From Pseudodesulfovibrio profundus (lineage in GTDB: Bacteria; Desulfobacterota; Desulfovibrionia; Desulfovibrionales; Desulfovibrionaceae), in the NCBI RefSeq assembly GCF_900217235.1, contig NZ_LT907975.1:868001-932000 (forward strand): a DNA stretch of 64,000 nt. Direction: 5' to 3'. The notes below the pieces were generated by a model, which saw only the letters and a list, made by a program, of their open reading frames with translations, was not told the origin of the DNA and did no database searches. The translations under genes and the position numbers were made by a program. Below, piece by piece: positions 10,549-18,202 of the stretch. The stretch's first letter is position 1; the number at the start of each line of letters is the position of its first letter.

Positions 10549-10877
10549 GTACCGCTCCTTTGTTACTGGTTGTTACGGACTTCCCGCCGCACCCGAAAGC
10601 AGCGAAGTCGAGTGCGTCCGTACTATTGTAAGTCAGATGCTTTCACCGACTCTTCAAATCGGCATGTATATGCTAACTGACTTTTTTCTTTGTTCAACGT
10701 CGTCTAAAAAAATGCAACAAAAACTGTTGGATTTATGATTTGACCACGTTCCGAATAAAGCGATTAAAAAATTGATGCCGACTTAAACCACTTCCAGTGT
10801 GCTTCGACATACCTTTATCCGTCAAATATAATCTGTAACCTTTTACTATCACAGACGAACAAGAGCGTTCACGGTCA
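10549..10877 (-). promoter_or_regulatory. Leader region of the ydcH-ilvBNC unit with a nested hairpin
   Basis: This 329-base gap holds a nested hairpin at 10575-10621: outer stem ACGGAC/GTCCGT and an eight-pair inner stem GCACTCGA/TCGGGTGC, with a ggcgggaa bulge on the 3' side, ending about 27 bases before the ydcH start. A TACAAT (10625-10630, minus) just upstream could be a -10 box, though a start site from it would clip the outer stem. A 25-codon frame (10733-10810) is also present. No run of Ile, Val or Leu codons and no terminator was found, so this does not look like a classical ilv attenuator. Confidence 0.4.
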
Positions 10878-11384
10878 CTACTCTACCTTTTTGAGGTATT
10901 TGAGCTTCGACTCCAACTCTTCAGTTTTTTCCTTTTCAGGGCCATTGCTCAACTCAATCATCTCCATGTGCGATTTGAGCAACCCTTTCAACTGAATCTC
11001 AAACTGTGATCTCTGTCTTTTGAGGGATTCAATTTCCTCGTGCAGTTGAGCAATACGGTTGTGACCGCTCTGCACAGCGGCGTCAGCTTTGACACGCGCC
11101 TCATCAATGATGAGTTGCGCTTCTTTGCCAGCCGAGACCTTGAGATCATCCACCATTTTCTGGGTCGATATCAAGGTGTCCCGCAATGTCTCATCCCTCT
11201 GGCGATACTCTTTGACAGCCCTTTCCAGCCGCTTGATCTTCTTGCGCAAGCCCTTTTGCATGTCCGCGGCACTACCAAGAACCTCAGCCAGTTCAAGCAT
11301 GAACTGGTCAACTTCAGTGGTTGAATACCCGAACATGCGACGGGAAAACTGCTTATTGAGTAAATCAATCTTGGAAACGGTCAT
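10878..11384 (-). CDS. DivIVA-domain coiled-coil protein
   Basis: A protein of about 168 residues whose N-terminus (SKIDLLNKQFSRRMFGYSTTEVDQFM) matches the membrane-binding DivIVA domain, here in the form ...FSRRMFGYSTTEVDQFML. Long coiled coil follows from about residue 30 to the end. Family members bind curved membrane and organise poles or septa; the role in Gram-negative deltaproteobacteria is not established. I start at ATG 11384 because GGAGG stands seven bases upstream; the frame to 11399 would put the RBS inside the gene. It lies downstream of yggT, a common pairing near division genes. Confidence 0.85.
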   Translation of the reverse strand: MTVSKIDLLNKQFSRRMFGYSTTEVDQFMLELAEVLGSAADMQKGLRKKIKRLERAVKEYRQRDETLRDTLISTQKMVDDLKVSAGKEAQLIIDEARVKADAAVQSGHNRIAQLHEEIESLKRQRSQFEIQLKGLLKSHMEMIELSNGPEKEKTEELESKLKYLKKVE

Positions 11385-11426
11385 GTCTTCCTCCTTCAAG
11401 AGAAACCTCTTTGAAGTAAAGCATCA

Positions 11427-11735
11427 CTACATTGGAACGCCAGTGCCCAAAGAAAAGGAAAGCCGCATGAGATTGCCGACAACAACGATCTCACACACCT
11501 TAATGGCCAGAAGGACCACCACAGGCGAGAGATCTATGCCGCCCACAACGGCGAAAGGAATGATTGAGCGAATCTTGTAGAAAACCGGTTCAGTCACACC
11601 GCGCAAAAAGCGCACGATGGGATTGTACGGATCAGGATTCACCCAGGAAAGCAACGCGGATATGATGACAATCCAGAAATAGGCGTTGAGAACCAAACCA
11701 AGTACAGTCGCTATAGCGCGGACAATCAAGTCCAT
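11427..11735 (-). CDS. YggT-family integral membrane protein
   Basis: About 102 residues with two hydrophobic segments (roughly residues 2-28 and 65-90) flanking the family motif WVNPDPYNPIVRFLRGVTEPV. YggT proteins are small inner-membrane proteins linked to osmotic tolerance and, in other lineages, to division or thylakoid organisation. The ATG at 11735 is preceded by GGAGG at the right distance. The downstream divIVA-domain gene follows after 42 bases, so they probably form one operon. Confidence 0.88.
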   Translation of the reverse strand: MDLIVRAIATVLGLVLNAYFWIVIISALLSWVNPDPYNPIVRFLRGVTEPVFYKIRSIIPFAVVGGIDLSPVVVLLAIKVCEIVVVGNLMRLSFSLGTGVPM

Positions 11736-11821
11736 GAATCCTCCAGAAGGCATGGGTCATAACCCACTGCCGGTAATATCAATGATTGTAATTTCGCACA
11801 CCAAGGTGCAATAATCAAGTC

Positions 11822-12502
11822 CTAAAACGCGCAAGGATCGCCGTGATAGCATTGCTGCATTGCGGCCTTAATATCCCAGAAACTTTCAATATGCACTTCC
11901 GCATCAAGTCTCTGATCCTTGTATGCCCAGAACCGAACCCCAGAGGCTTGAGCCGTCTTTTCATCCACCAGGGAATCGCCAATATATGCCACCTGATCCG
12001 GGCGCAAACCATGAACACCCAAAATGGTGTTTATTCCTTCCGGGTGCGGTTTCGGGGTCACCACTTTTGTGGAGTTGATGACCGGATGGAAAAAGCCCTC
12101 CAGGTCCATAAGACTCAATATGAAGTCGATGGTTTCCCCTCGACTGGTATTAACCGCCATTTTGAATCCGGCACTGCGAAGCCAACTCACAAACTCGCGA
12201 ACCCCTTCGGAACGCTTGAGGTACTCAACAAGCGTCGAAGAGTCGAAATTCCTGGTCGCTTCCCATGCCTCTTCGAGTTTATCCTCAGGCACAATATGAA
12301 TGATGGCATCCTTGTGCGTGTGCATATGCACATACTCGATCTCGCTCGGAGTGATCGGAGACAACCCAAGCTGCTCTTTGATCTTTCCGTAATAATGTAT
12401 GTTGGCCTGCAACGAATCGATGAGAACGCCATCACAGTCGAAGACGACACACTTCAGTCCTTCGAGCAAGCTTGTATTCATAAGTTGATTGGCTATTGCC
12501 AT
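11822..12502 (-). CDS. HAD-superfamily phosphatase (phosphoglycolate phosphatase-like)
   Basis: A 226-residue haloacid dehalogenase-type hydrolase. Motif I is FDCDGVLIDS (nucleophile and acid Asp, residues about 20-29), motif II NTSRG near 118, motif III Lys in TPKPHPEG near 149 and motif IV GDSLVDEKTA near 173. A helical cap lies between motifs I and II. The layout fits phosphoglycolate phosphatase or beta-phosphoglucomutase relatives, and substrate cannot be told. GGAG stands five bases before ATG 12502. It is the last gene of a minus-strand run with the two unrecognised genes upstream. Confidence 0.85.
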   Translation of the reverse strand: MAIANQLMNTSLLEGLKCVVFDCDGVLIDSLQANIHYYGKIKEQLGLSPITPSEIEYVHMHTHKDAIIHIVPEDKLEEAWEATRNFDSSTLVEYLKRSEGVREFVSWLRSAGFKMAVNTSRGETIDFILSLMDLEGFFHPVINSTKVVTPKPHPEGINTILGVHGLRPDQVAYIGDSLVDEKTAQASGVRFWAYKDQRLDAEVHIESFWDIKAAMQQCYHGDPCAF

Positions 12503-12515
12503 GAAATCTCCTGAA

Positions 12516-13310
12516 TTATCGAATTATCGCCACAGTAATATTTTTCAGCGCAAAGGGAAGATCAGCCGGTTCACGCCTGCGCCCTGCAAAAACCCATGCC
12601 GGGCAAGTGGCTACTTCAGCCCCTTCCGGCAACCCATCGACCGTGTCTGCCGGTGCAAATGAAATTTCCATATCATCCCATTCACTAATAATCTGACTAT
12701 CCGTACACAGCAGCGTGGTGTCTTCAGAAATAAAAGCTGGCAGTGCTTCAACGATGCGCTTCCACGGCAAAGGAACAGTTTGCTCGTCCGAGGCTCCGCC
12801 GGTGTGGCTCTCACGGTTACCGAGATCGAGGACACGCTCATCAATGCGATCATCTTCGTCAACGCCAAGAGTTTTGTCCATGGATTTCCATGAATTCCTG
12901 ACACCATCTTCGATTGATGCCAACTCAATCATTTTTTCTTCGAAAAACCACGCCAACAACAGAACGAACTGTGCTTTCGAGGTGGCTTCCTTCAATTCTC
13001 GTTCTTGCTTGGAGCCAGTCCCATCATCGAACTGACGAGTCAGTTGGGCCTGAATCGACATGGAGGACCCATCATAATAGTCATCGGCAGTCACTGCGCC
13101 AAAATACGCCATTTCACTCGGATCCTTGAACTGCTCACCGAATCGGATGCAGTCATTGATAAGGGCCATGGCTACCTTTTTCTCCAGCGGGAGATTGGCA
13201 GGGCGAAACGCACCCTCTTCCTCGGAAACGCCCGGGTCAAATACCACCAGCGAATCAGGGAGATTATCCGACAACAGAACCGAATGCATGTAAGGAAACG
13301 ACAGCAACAT
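12516..13310 (-). CDS. Unrecognised conserved-looking protein, 264 residues
   Basis: I do not recognise a family. The protein has no signal peptide or membrane segment. It has a helical middle (around KEATSKAQFVLLLAWFFEEKM), acidic patches and a C-terminal part rich in Trp, Pro and Cys (ATCPAWVFAGRRREPADLPF). AAGGAG stands seven bases before the start. It is 13 bases upstream of the HAD phosphatase and 11 bases downstream of the Cys-rich protein, so the three are one operon. Codon use looks like the neighbours. Confidence 0.75.
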   Translation of the reverse strand: MLLSFPYMHSVLLSDNLPDSLVVFDPGVSEEEGAFRPANLPLEKKVAMALINDCIRFGEQFKDPSEMAYFGAVTADDYYDGSSMSIQAQLTRQFDDGTGSKQERELKEATSKAQFVLLLAWFFEEKMIELASIEDGVRNSWKSMDKTLGVDEDDRIDERVLDLGNRESHTGGASDEQTVPLPWKRIVEALPAFISEDTTLLCTDSQIISEWDDMEISFAPADTVDGLPEGAEVATCPAWVFAGRRREPADLPFALKNITVAIIR

Positions 13311-13321
13311 ATAAGACTCCT

Positions 13322-13696
13322 TCAGTCCTCGAGCTTATTGAGGGAATAATGGCGGCATCGCCCCTGGCACAGAGGCAGCAAAAGCACGCAAATATCATCT
13401 TGTACATGAGTACAATCAACTACCCCACCTTCCTGGTGGAATACATAATCTTCACACTGCAAAACTTCCCGTGCCATACGGCTGAACCGCATCTGCCACA
13501 AATCCGGCACGGCCTCCTGCGAAACGTTGAAACATTCGGCACGTTCCACAAAAGAATCAAAGGCAGCTTCCCAACGAGAAATGACTCGACATCGCCACTT
13601 CTGGTTGTATCCAGGATTCAGGTGCTCCTGATACAGGCAGCGCCCTGCCGCAAAATGACGACATCCCAATCCCGGCAGTTTCTCTATTTCAGCCAT
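13322..13696 (-). CDS. Unrecognised Cys-rich protein, 124 residues
   Basis: The N-terminal third holds a Cys/His cluster, GCRHFAAGRCLYQEHLNPGYN followed by KWRC in the notation C-x7-C...H...C, and further Cys pairs follow, including CQGRCRHYS at the C-terminus. This suggests bound metal (zinc or an iron-sulfur cluster), but I know no named family. ATG 13696 was chosen over the TTG at 13735 because AGGAAG precedes it with good spacing. First annotated gene of the operon with the 264-residue protein and the HAD phosphatase. Confidence 0.7.
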   Translation of the reverse strand: MAEIEKLPGLGCRHFAAGRCLYQEHLNPGYNQKWRCRVISRWEAAFDSFVERAECFNVSQEAVPDLWQMRFSRMAREVLQCEDYVFHQEGGVVDCTHVQDDICVLLLPLCQGRCRHYSLNKLED

Positions 13697-13759
13697 TACA
13701 CTTCCTTGACCAACCATGTGCCAACTCTTGAGCAAAGTCGGAATAGTGGTTGATTTTGC

Positions 13760-13846
13760 TTAGAAGATGTAAAGCCCATACCAGTAATTGTAAAGGCAGA
13801 CGGCTTCCTTTTCATTCGCAATTTTAGGCAAATCAAAACGAGCCAT
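13760..13846 (-). CDS. Possible 28-residue small protein
   Basis: An ATG-initiated 28-codon frame, beginning MARFDLPKIANEKEA and ending in an aromatic-rich LYNYWYGLYIF, with GAGG eight bases upstream. It lies 63 bases upstream of the Cys-rich gene on the same strand and directly opposite the tatA promoter region. The hydrophilic first half and aromatic tail look like a membrane-associated peptide. It is below usual gene-calling length and has no homologue that I recognise, so this is a candidate only. Confidence 0.4.
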   Translation of the reverse strand: MARFDLPKIANEKEAVCLYNYWYGLYIF

Positions 13847-13850
13847 CTTC

Positions 13851-13879
13851 TTGACCTCACACTATGTCAGGTGTATAGC
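13851..13879 (+). promoter_or_regulatory. Sigma-70-type promoter for tatA
   Basis: TTGACC, a 17-base spacer, then TATAGC, about 45 bases before the tatA start. It overlaps the 5' region of the minus-strand small gene, so the two transcripts probably diverge from here. Confidence 0.65.
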
Positions 13880-13924
13880 CACTATCACTCATGAAATGAA
13901 GACTTTTACTTTTGGAGGCAATAT

Positions 13925-14122
13925 ATGATTGGTGGATTCGGAGTTTGGGAACTCTTAATTATCCTTGTTATAGTCCTGGTTATTTTCGGTGCCAAGAAAT
14001 TGCCCGAGATCGGCGATGGCGTAGGCCGCGCTATCAGCAACTTCAAAAAAGCCTCCAACGAGCCCGAGGAGATCGACGTTACTCCTAAAAAAGAAGAAGA
14101 AAAAAAGAAGGAAGACGCCTAG
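13925..14122 (+). CDS. tatA: Twin-arginine translocase subunit TatA/TatE
   Basis: A 65-residue protein that forms the conducting element for folded Tat substrates. It has a short periplasmic end, one membrane helix ([17 protein letters not shown], residues about 6-22), the hinge and amphipathic helix [20 protein letters not shown], and a very charged Lys/Glu tail. GGAGG stands upstream of the ATG. It is monocistronic, with its own promoter and terminator; tatC is not in the window. Confidence 0.95.
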   Translation: MIGGFGVWELLIILVIVLVIFGAKKLPEIGDGVGRAISNFKKASNEPEEIDVTPKKEEEKKKEDA

Positions 14123-14146
14123 TCTTTCCCTTTATGAAAAAGATCG

Positions 14147-14178
14147 AAGCCCGACTGCACATGCAGCCGGGCTTTTTG
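14147..14178 (+). terminator. Intrinsic terminator of tatA, probably bidirectional
   Basis: AAGCCCG/CGGGCTT with an inner CTGCA/TGCAG pair is followed by TTTTTG on the plus strand. The minus strand also has a T-rich tail 5 bases later, so it may serve the convergent phosphatidyltransferase gene. Confidence 0.85.
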
Positions 14179-14204
14179 TTTTTCCAAAAATCGTGATGGG
14201 GATG

Positions 14205-14777
14205 TTATTTCGGTTCTGGTGAATTCTCAGCAAACAGCTCAAAACCGCGACGAACATAGGCAATTCCGGATAGAATCGTGGTCAGTGCTGTCAGCCAAAC
14301 GAGAAAAAACAGAAAAAGCGGGGAATCGAATCCAAAGGTACGACTGACCATAACGAAAAACACCAAGAAAATCTGAGCTACCGTGTTGAATTTGCTGATC
14401 CAGATGGGCCTGATTCTGCTGCGGACGTCCACTCCCCAAAAATTCAGGACTGAAAGCCCGCCAATGATAATGGCATCCCTACTGACAACAAGGACGGCAA
14501 CCCAGGCTGGCAACCACCCTTTCACGGCAAGGCAGATAAATGTCGTAACAAGAAGAGCTTTGTCCGCCAAAGGATCAAGCATGGCCCCCAACTGCGTACG
14601 CTGGTTCCAAATACGGGCCAAAAAACCATCCAGAGCATCTGTCAGCCCTGCAACCAGAAATAGGATCCACGCAAGCGTGAAGTTCTCGCTGATATAAGCC
14701 ATCACGAACACCGGGGTCAGAAGAATCCGGATTATCGTAAGGATGTTGGGAACTGTCCAAATAGCATCCCGCCCCAC
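14205..14777 (-). CDS. CDP-alcohol phosphatidyltransferase, first of two in the window
   Basis: A 190-residue membrane enzyme with the CDP-alcohol signature D-x2-D-G-x2-A-R-x8-G-x3-D-x3-D, visible as DALDGFLARIWN...GAMLDPLADK (residues about 46-71), and about five membrane helices. The family moves a phosphatidyl group from CDP-diacylglycerol to an alcohol such as glycerol 3-phosphate. The gene at 63127-63708 is closer to canonical PgsA, so this copy may use another alcohol or be a paralogue. It ends a three-gene unit with two exported proteins (gaps of 8 and 1 bases). Confidence 0.82.
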   Translation of the reverse strand: MGRDAIWTVPNILTIIRILLTPVFVMAYISENFTLAWILFLVAGLTDALDGFLARIWNQRTQLGAMLDPLADKALLVTTFICLAVKGWLPAWVAVLVVSRDAIIIGGLSVLNFWGVDVRSRIRPIWISKFNTVAQIFLVFFVMVSRTFGFDSPLFLFFLVWLTALTTILSGIAYVRRGFELFAENSPEPK

Positions 14778-14785
14778 GGCAACTC

Positions 14786-15691
14786 CTATTCTTTTACGGA
14801 ATCTCCCGCCAACTGATAGGTCAAGCCGCGCTGCGGCAGATAAGACTGCAAGAGCATACGGAACCTCTGTGCATCAATATAGCGCAGCGTCCAGGTTCCA
14901 CCGACTCCAGACGGCAGCATGTCCAACTCAACCAGCTCAACTTCCTGCACGGCGTTTTCCCATCCACGCAACCGGGCATCAAACTCCAGCGCTGCATCAG
15001 AGGAAAACCACCCGTTCACGGAAAGCACTTCCTTGTCCTTGGCGACACTCTTGTCGGCAAGCTGCTTGAAATAACGGCTCCAAAGAGTAAACCAGACAAC
15101 GGAAATATCCTTGCTAACGGCAGTCCACTCTTTGTCTTCAGTTTCAAAACGCCCCTTGAAAGTCCCTTCAGGTCCAGGCTCAAAATAAAAAGCGGGAAAG
15201 GCGTCAGGCGTATTGCGAATACCCGTCAGAGTCATGAATCCCTGAACACTTGAAATCTGCTCCTCCGAAAAGGACTCAGGCAAAGAGACAGAAGCACCCA
15301 GGGGCTCAGTGGAGGTGACAGACAACCCCATGTTATGCAGTGCTGAGCGCAGCAGGTTCCTGTTAACGCGCACATCAAGCGTCAGGTTAACACCCTCTTC
15401 ACCCGAATGCATTGATACGACTTTATATCCCTGAATATATGGCTTGTATCGAGTGACCATGTACTCTTTGAACAAAGTCCCTCGCTCTTCACTCATAATC
15501 CCGGGCAAAATAAGTGAACTTTCCTGCAACAGGGCCTCGGCAAACCCTTCTGTCATGGCCTTGTTTCTCAATGCCATAACCGATGTCTCAGGATCAGCCG
15601 GGACAAAGACTTCAACAACGCCCGCAGATGCTGTTGAAACCGTAACCACGCTCAAGATTAAAGCGAAAAAAACATATTTTAACGAATTCAT
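14786..15691 (-). CDS. Exported protein of unknown function, 301 residues (DUF2066-like)
   Basis: It begins with a signal peptide (FFALILSVVTVSTASA, cleavage likely around residue 23). The mature part starts with an alpha/beta region of the kind VMALRNKAMTEGFAEALLQE and VRVNRNLLRSAL, which resembles DUF2066 periplasmic proteins, and ends without a membrane anchor. Function is unknown. It follows the LPP20-like gene after one base and precedes the phosphatidyltransferase by eight, suggesting an envelope-related operon. Confidence 0.65.
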   Translation of the reverse strand: MNSLKYVFFALILSVVTVSTASAGVVEVFVPADPETSVMALRNKAMTEGFAEALLQESSLILPGIMSEERGTLFKEYMVTRYKPYIQGYKVVSMHSGEEGVNLTLDVRVNRNLLRSALHNMGLSVTSTEPLGASVSLPESFSEEQISSVQGFMTLTGIRNTPDAFPAFYFEPGPEGTFKGRFETEDKEWTAVSKDISVVWFTLWSRYFKQLADKSVAKDKEVLSVNGWFSSDAALEFDARLRGWENAVQEVELVELDMLPSGVGGTWTLRYIDAQRFRMLLQSYLPQRGLTYQLAGDSVKE

Positions 15692-15692
15692 T

Positions 15693-16634
15693 TTATTGCA
15701 AATCCTCGGATTTCAGAACATTTTCAACAGCTTCGGGATCTTCAGAAGATTCAGGCACAGGCATGACAATGACGACACGACAATTTGCAACAACTTCATG
15801 CGACTGCAAAATAGCCCGGGCCAATCGTGCCATGGGAGTGGGAATGATTACATCGGTTCGCCAGGAACCAAAAGCACTTGATGCGGGAATGAGGAGTGGG
15901 TTGTTGCCAACACGAGTCTTCAAAGCCAGCGGATCGGCAGTGGTAGAATAAGCAACCACCCCTTTTTCCACGGCATTAGCCCGGCTCACCATGAAAGCTC
16001 CATACACACCAATTCCATCCTGTCCATATACAACAGGTGTCAGGCTTGGTGTCATCTGAAGATGAGAAGCATCAATAATCAGTCCAGTAAACAAACCGGC
16101 TCCACCACCCGCTTCCTCGGGGAGTTCGCCGCCTTCAGCATCAGTTTCTTCCGATGTAGTGGCAAGCTTTGGGGGAATGCCGCTCTGAAACGGAATGGTC
16201 GTGGGCAACACCAGATCGGCCAGACGACCTCGAAGAATCTCAGAAGCCACTACCTCGCCGACCCCATCGAAAACAGCAGGGCGTTCAAGAGGAGAATTCT
16301 GTACTACTCCACGAACTTCAGTCGCCAATTCCGGCTCCTGAGTCAGGTAGGAGTGAACGGTCTGTTTGGCATCTATCCGTGTGGACAGGATCATATCCAG
16401 CATCTGCTTTCTGGCAGAAGAAACAGCTTTTCGAGTAACAAGAGGATCGAGAACCGCTACCTCCCCATCATCCGTTTCCGGCTGCTCAATTGACCGCTTC
16501 ACTGTGATGGCGCCATTGCCCCATGTGATAGTCCCGTTGGATTCAAATGTTTGCACGTAGCCGTCAAAGGCTACCCCGACACCAGGAGAAGCAAGCACTA
16601 TACCGAGACACAGAAGAATTATTCTCAAAGACAT
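15693..16634 (-). CDS. Exported LPP20-like protein, 313 residues
   Basis: A signal peptide (IILLCLGIVLASPGVGVAF) without a lipobox Cys precedes a mature chain containing TGLIIDASHLQMTPSLTPVVYGQDGIGVYG, here recognised by its GLIIDA and PVVYGQDGIGVYG parts, which recall the C-terminal region of LPP20/FlgT-like periplasmic proteins. The N-terminal WGNGAITVKR is also typical of that group. An acidic Gly/Glu-rich stretch lies in the middle. Precise role unknown. It is the first gene of the three-gene unit ending at 14205. Confidence 0.6.
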   Translation of the reverse strand: MSLRIILLCLGIVLASPGVGVAFDGYVQTFESNGTITWGNGAITVKRSIEQPETDDGEVAVLDPLVTRKAVSSARKQMLDMILSTRIDAKQTVHSYLTQEPELATEVRGVVQNSPLERPAVFDGVGEVVASEILRGRLADLVLPTTIPFQSGIPPKLATTSEETDAEGGELPEEAGGGAGLFTGLIIDASHLQMTPSLTPVVYGQDGIGVYGAFMVSRANAVEKGVVAYSTTADPLALKTRVGNNPLLIPASSAFGSWRTDVIIPTPMARLARAILQSHEVVANCRVVIVMPVPESSEDPEAVENVLKSEDLQ

Positions 16635-16782
16635 ATGATGTAGGGTCCTTGGTAATCAAAAAAAGGTTGCTATGACTTGGAAAACTGCCCTCATGTATCG
16701 CGCTTGACCGATTTCCGCAAGCGGCTTGCCGTGTCGTTCCGGCAGTGCTAGTCTTTATCAAACACTATCATTGGGAGCGAGT

Positions 16783-17271
16783 ATGCTTATACACCTCATG
16801 CAGCACGGAGCCTCATTACCAAAGGAACTCGATGCCCATCAGCCGCTCAGCCCCCTCGGGCGAGAGCAGGTGACCAAATCAGCAAAGGCAGCCAAGATTC
16901 TCGGCCTGAGATTTGAACTGATTATCGCCAGTCGCAAAACACGCTCTCAACAGACGGCCGAGATCATTGCAAAACACACAGGATATCCAGTACGCCGCAT
17001 TGAAATCTCGGACTCCGTCAAAGCAATGGCTGATCCATTGAAAGCCATTGCATTCTTACGAGAATACAATGGCTTGGATTCCATCTTCATTGCCGGACAC
17101 CTGCCGTCACTCGCTCAAATCGCATCATACCTTCTTGTGGGTAGCGATAAAATGAACTTGAGCATCACCAATGGCGGATTAATGCAGATTGATTATTCTT
17201 TTTCTGAAAAGGCGGGCCAACTCAACTGGGCGCTCTCCCCTTCACAGTTAGCCCTTATAGCCGAGGATTAA
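16783..17271 (+). CDS. SixA-like histidine phosphatase with an altered RHG motif
   Basis: About 162 residues of the histidine phosphatase branch that includes SixA, which dephosphorylates His on phosphorelay proteins. The start MLIHLMQHGAS is chosen because GGGAG precedes ATG 16783; the longer frame from 16726 has no support. The hallmark RHG reads QHG, the second Arg is in ASRKTRSQQTAE, and the distal catalytic His is in AGHLPSL near residue 106. Loss of the first Arg may weaken phosphate binding, or this may be a lineage-specific variant. Its 3' end overlaps miaA by four bases, convergently. Confidence 0.78.
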   Translation: MLIHLMQHGASLPKELDAHQPLSPLGREQVTKSAKAAKILGLRFELIIASRKTRSQQTAEIIAKHTGYPVRRIEISDSVKAMADPLKAIAFLREYNGLDSIFIAGHLPSLAQIASYLLVGSDKMNLSITNGGLMQIDYSFSEKAGQLNWALSPSQLALIAED

Positions 17272-18197
17272 CCTCTGTCCCTGATCCAGGTTTCGACTAG
17301 ATCAGCTATGGCGTCATTTTCGCCAGGAGAAAACCAATTAATGTTTTCTTCTTTCTTGAACCATGTGATCTGTCTTTTGGCATAAGCTCGAGTATTCTTG
17401 ATCCAAAGCTTCTTGGCTTCTTCCAAGGTATACTCATCACGCAAATAGCCCAGGACTTCGGCACATCCGATTCCTGTCCAGCCGGGAGCGGCAGGATCAG
17501 CATTCCTTGCCATTGCAGAGCGGGCTTCATCAAGCGCACCCCCGGCAATCATCGCATCTATCCGTTGAGCCAGCTTCGGCTCCAGGGTATTCAGTTCGAT
17601 GCTCACACCTATTTTCAAAGAGGTATATGGCGCCGCCTTGTGTTCACTATTTGTGTGCCACCATGTCATAGTATGACCGGTTGCCAAATACACTTCAGCT
17701 GCTCTCGCATTTCGCTGTGAGTCATTCGGGTGGATCTTTGCAGCATAATCAGGGTCTACCGAATCCAATTCGGCATGCAGCTTTTGCGGCCCCTCAAGCC
17801 GTACCCTTTCAAGGACCGACTCTCGAATATCTGTCGGTATTTCTGGAATTGGGGCAATGCCACTCAACAGCGAGCGCAAATACAACCCGGTTCCACCAAC
17901 CAGTATCGGCAAACGGCCCTCTGCTCGGACTTCATCAATAGTGCGCATGGCAAGATCGATGAAGCGGGCAGCATTCATTTTTTCCTCAGTAGGAAGAAAA
18001 CCATACAGCAAGTGCGGACAGGCTGCCTGCTCCTCTGCATCGGGCTGGGCGGTGATAAGAGGGAAGTCAGCATAGACCTGTCGTGAATCGAAATTGATCA
18101 CGCTGGCAGGTATGCGACGAGAAACAGCTATGGCTGCGGCAGTCTTACCTGTCCCCGTAGGGCCAAGTATGCAAACGATCGGCGGCGCCTCACTCAT
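17268..18197 (-). CDS. miaA: tRNA dimethylallyltransferase
   Basis: MiaA adds an isopentenyl group to A37 of tRNAs reading UNN codons. The 309-residue protein has the P-loop GPTGTGKTAAA (residues about 12-22), the NFDSRQVYADF motif with the catalytic Asp, and the VGGTGLYLRSLLSG signature. The C-terminal tRNA-binding part includes AYAKRQITWFKKE. It has family length. It follows coaD after five bases, in a unit rsmD-coaD-miaA. Confidence 0.96.
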   Translation of the reverse strand: MSEAPPIVCILGPTGTGKTAAAIAVSRRIPASVINFDSRQVYADFPLITAQPDAEEQAACPHLLYGFLPTEEKMNAARFIDLAMRTIDEVRAEGRLPILVGGTGLYLRSLLSGIAPIPEIPTDIRESVLERVRLEGPQKLHAELDSVDPDYAAKIHPNDSQRNARAAEVYLATGHTMTWWHTNSEHKAAPYTSLKIGVSIELNTLEPKLAQRIDAMIAGGALDEARSAMARNADPAAPGWTGIGCAEVLGYLRDEYTLEEAKKLWIKNTRAYAKRQITWFKKEENINWFSPGENDAIADLVETWIRDRG

Positions 18198-18202
18198 TCG
18201 GA

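Noticed and set aside
10549-10877. Classical Ile/Val/Leu attenuator for ilvBNC
   Set aside because: No branched-chain codon run and no terminator were found in the leader.
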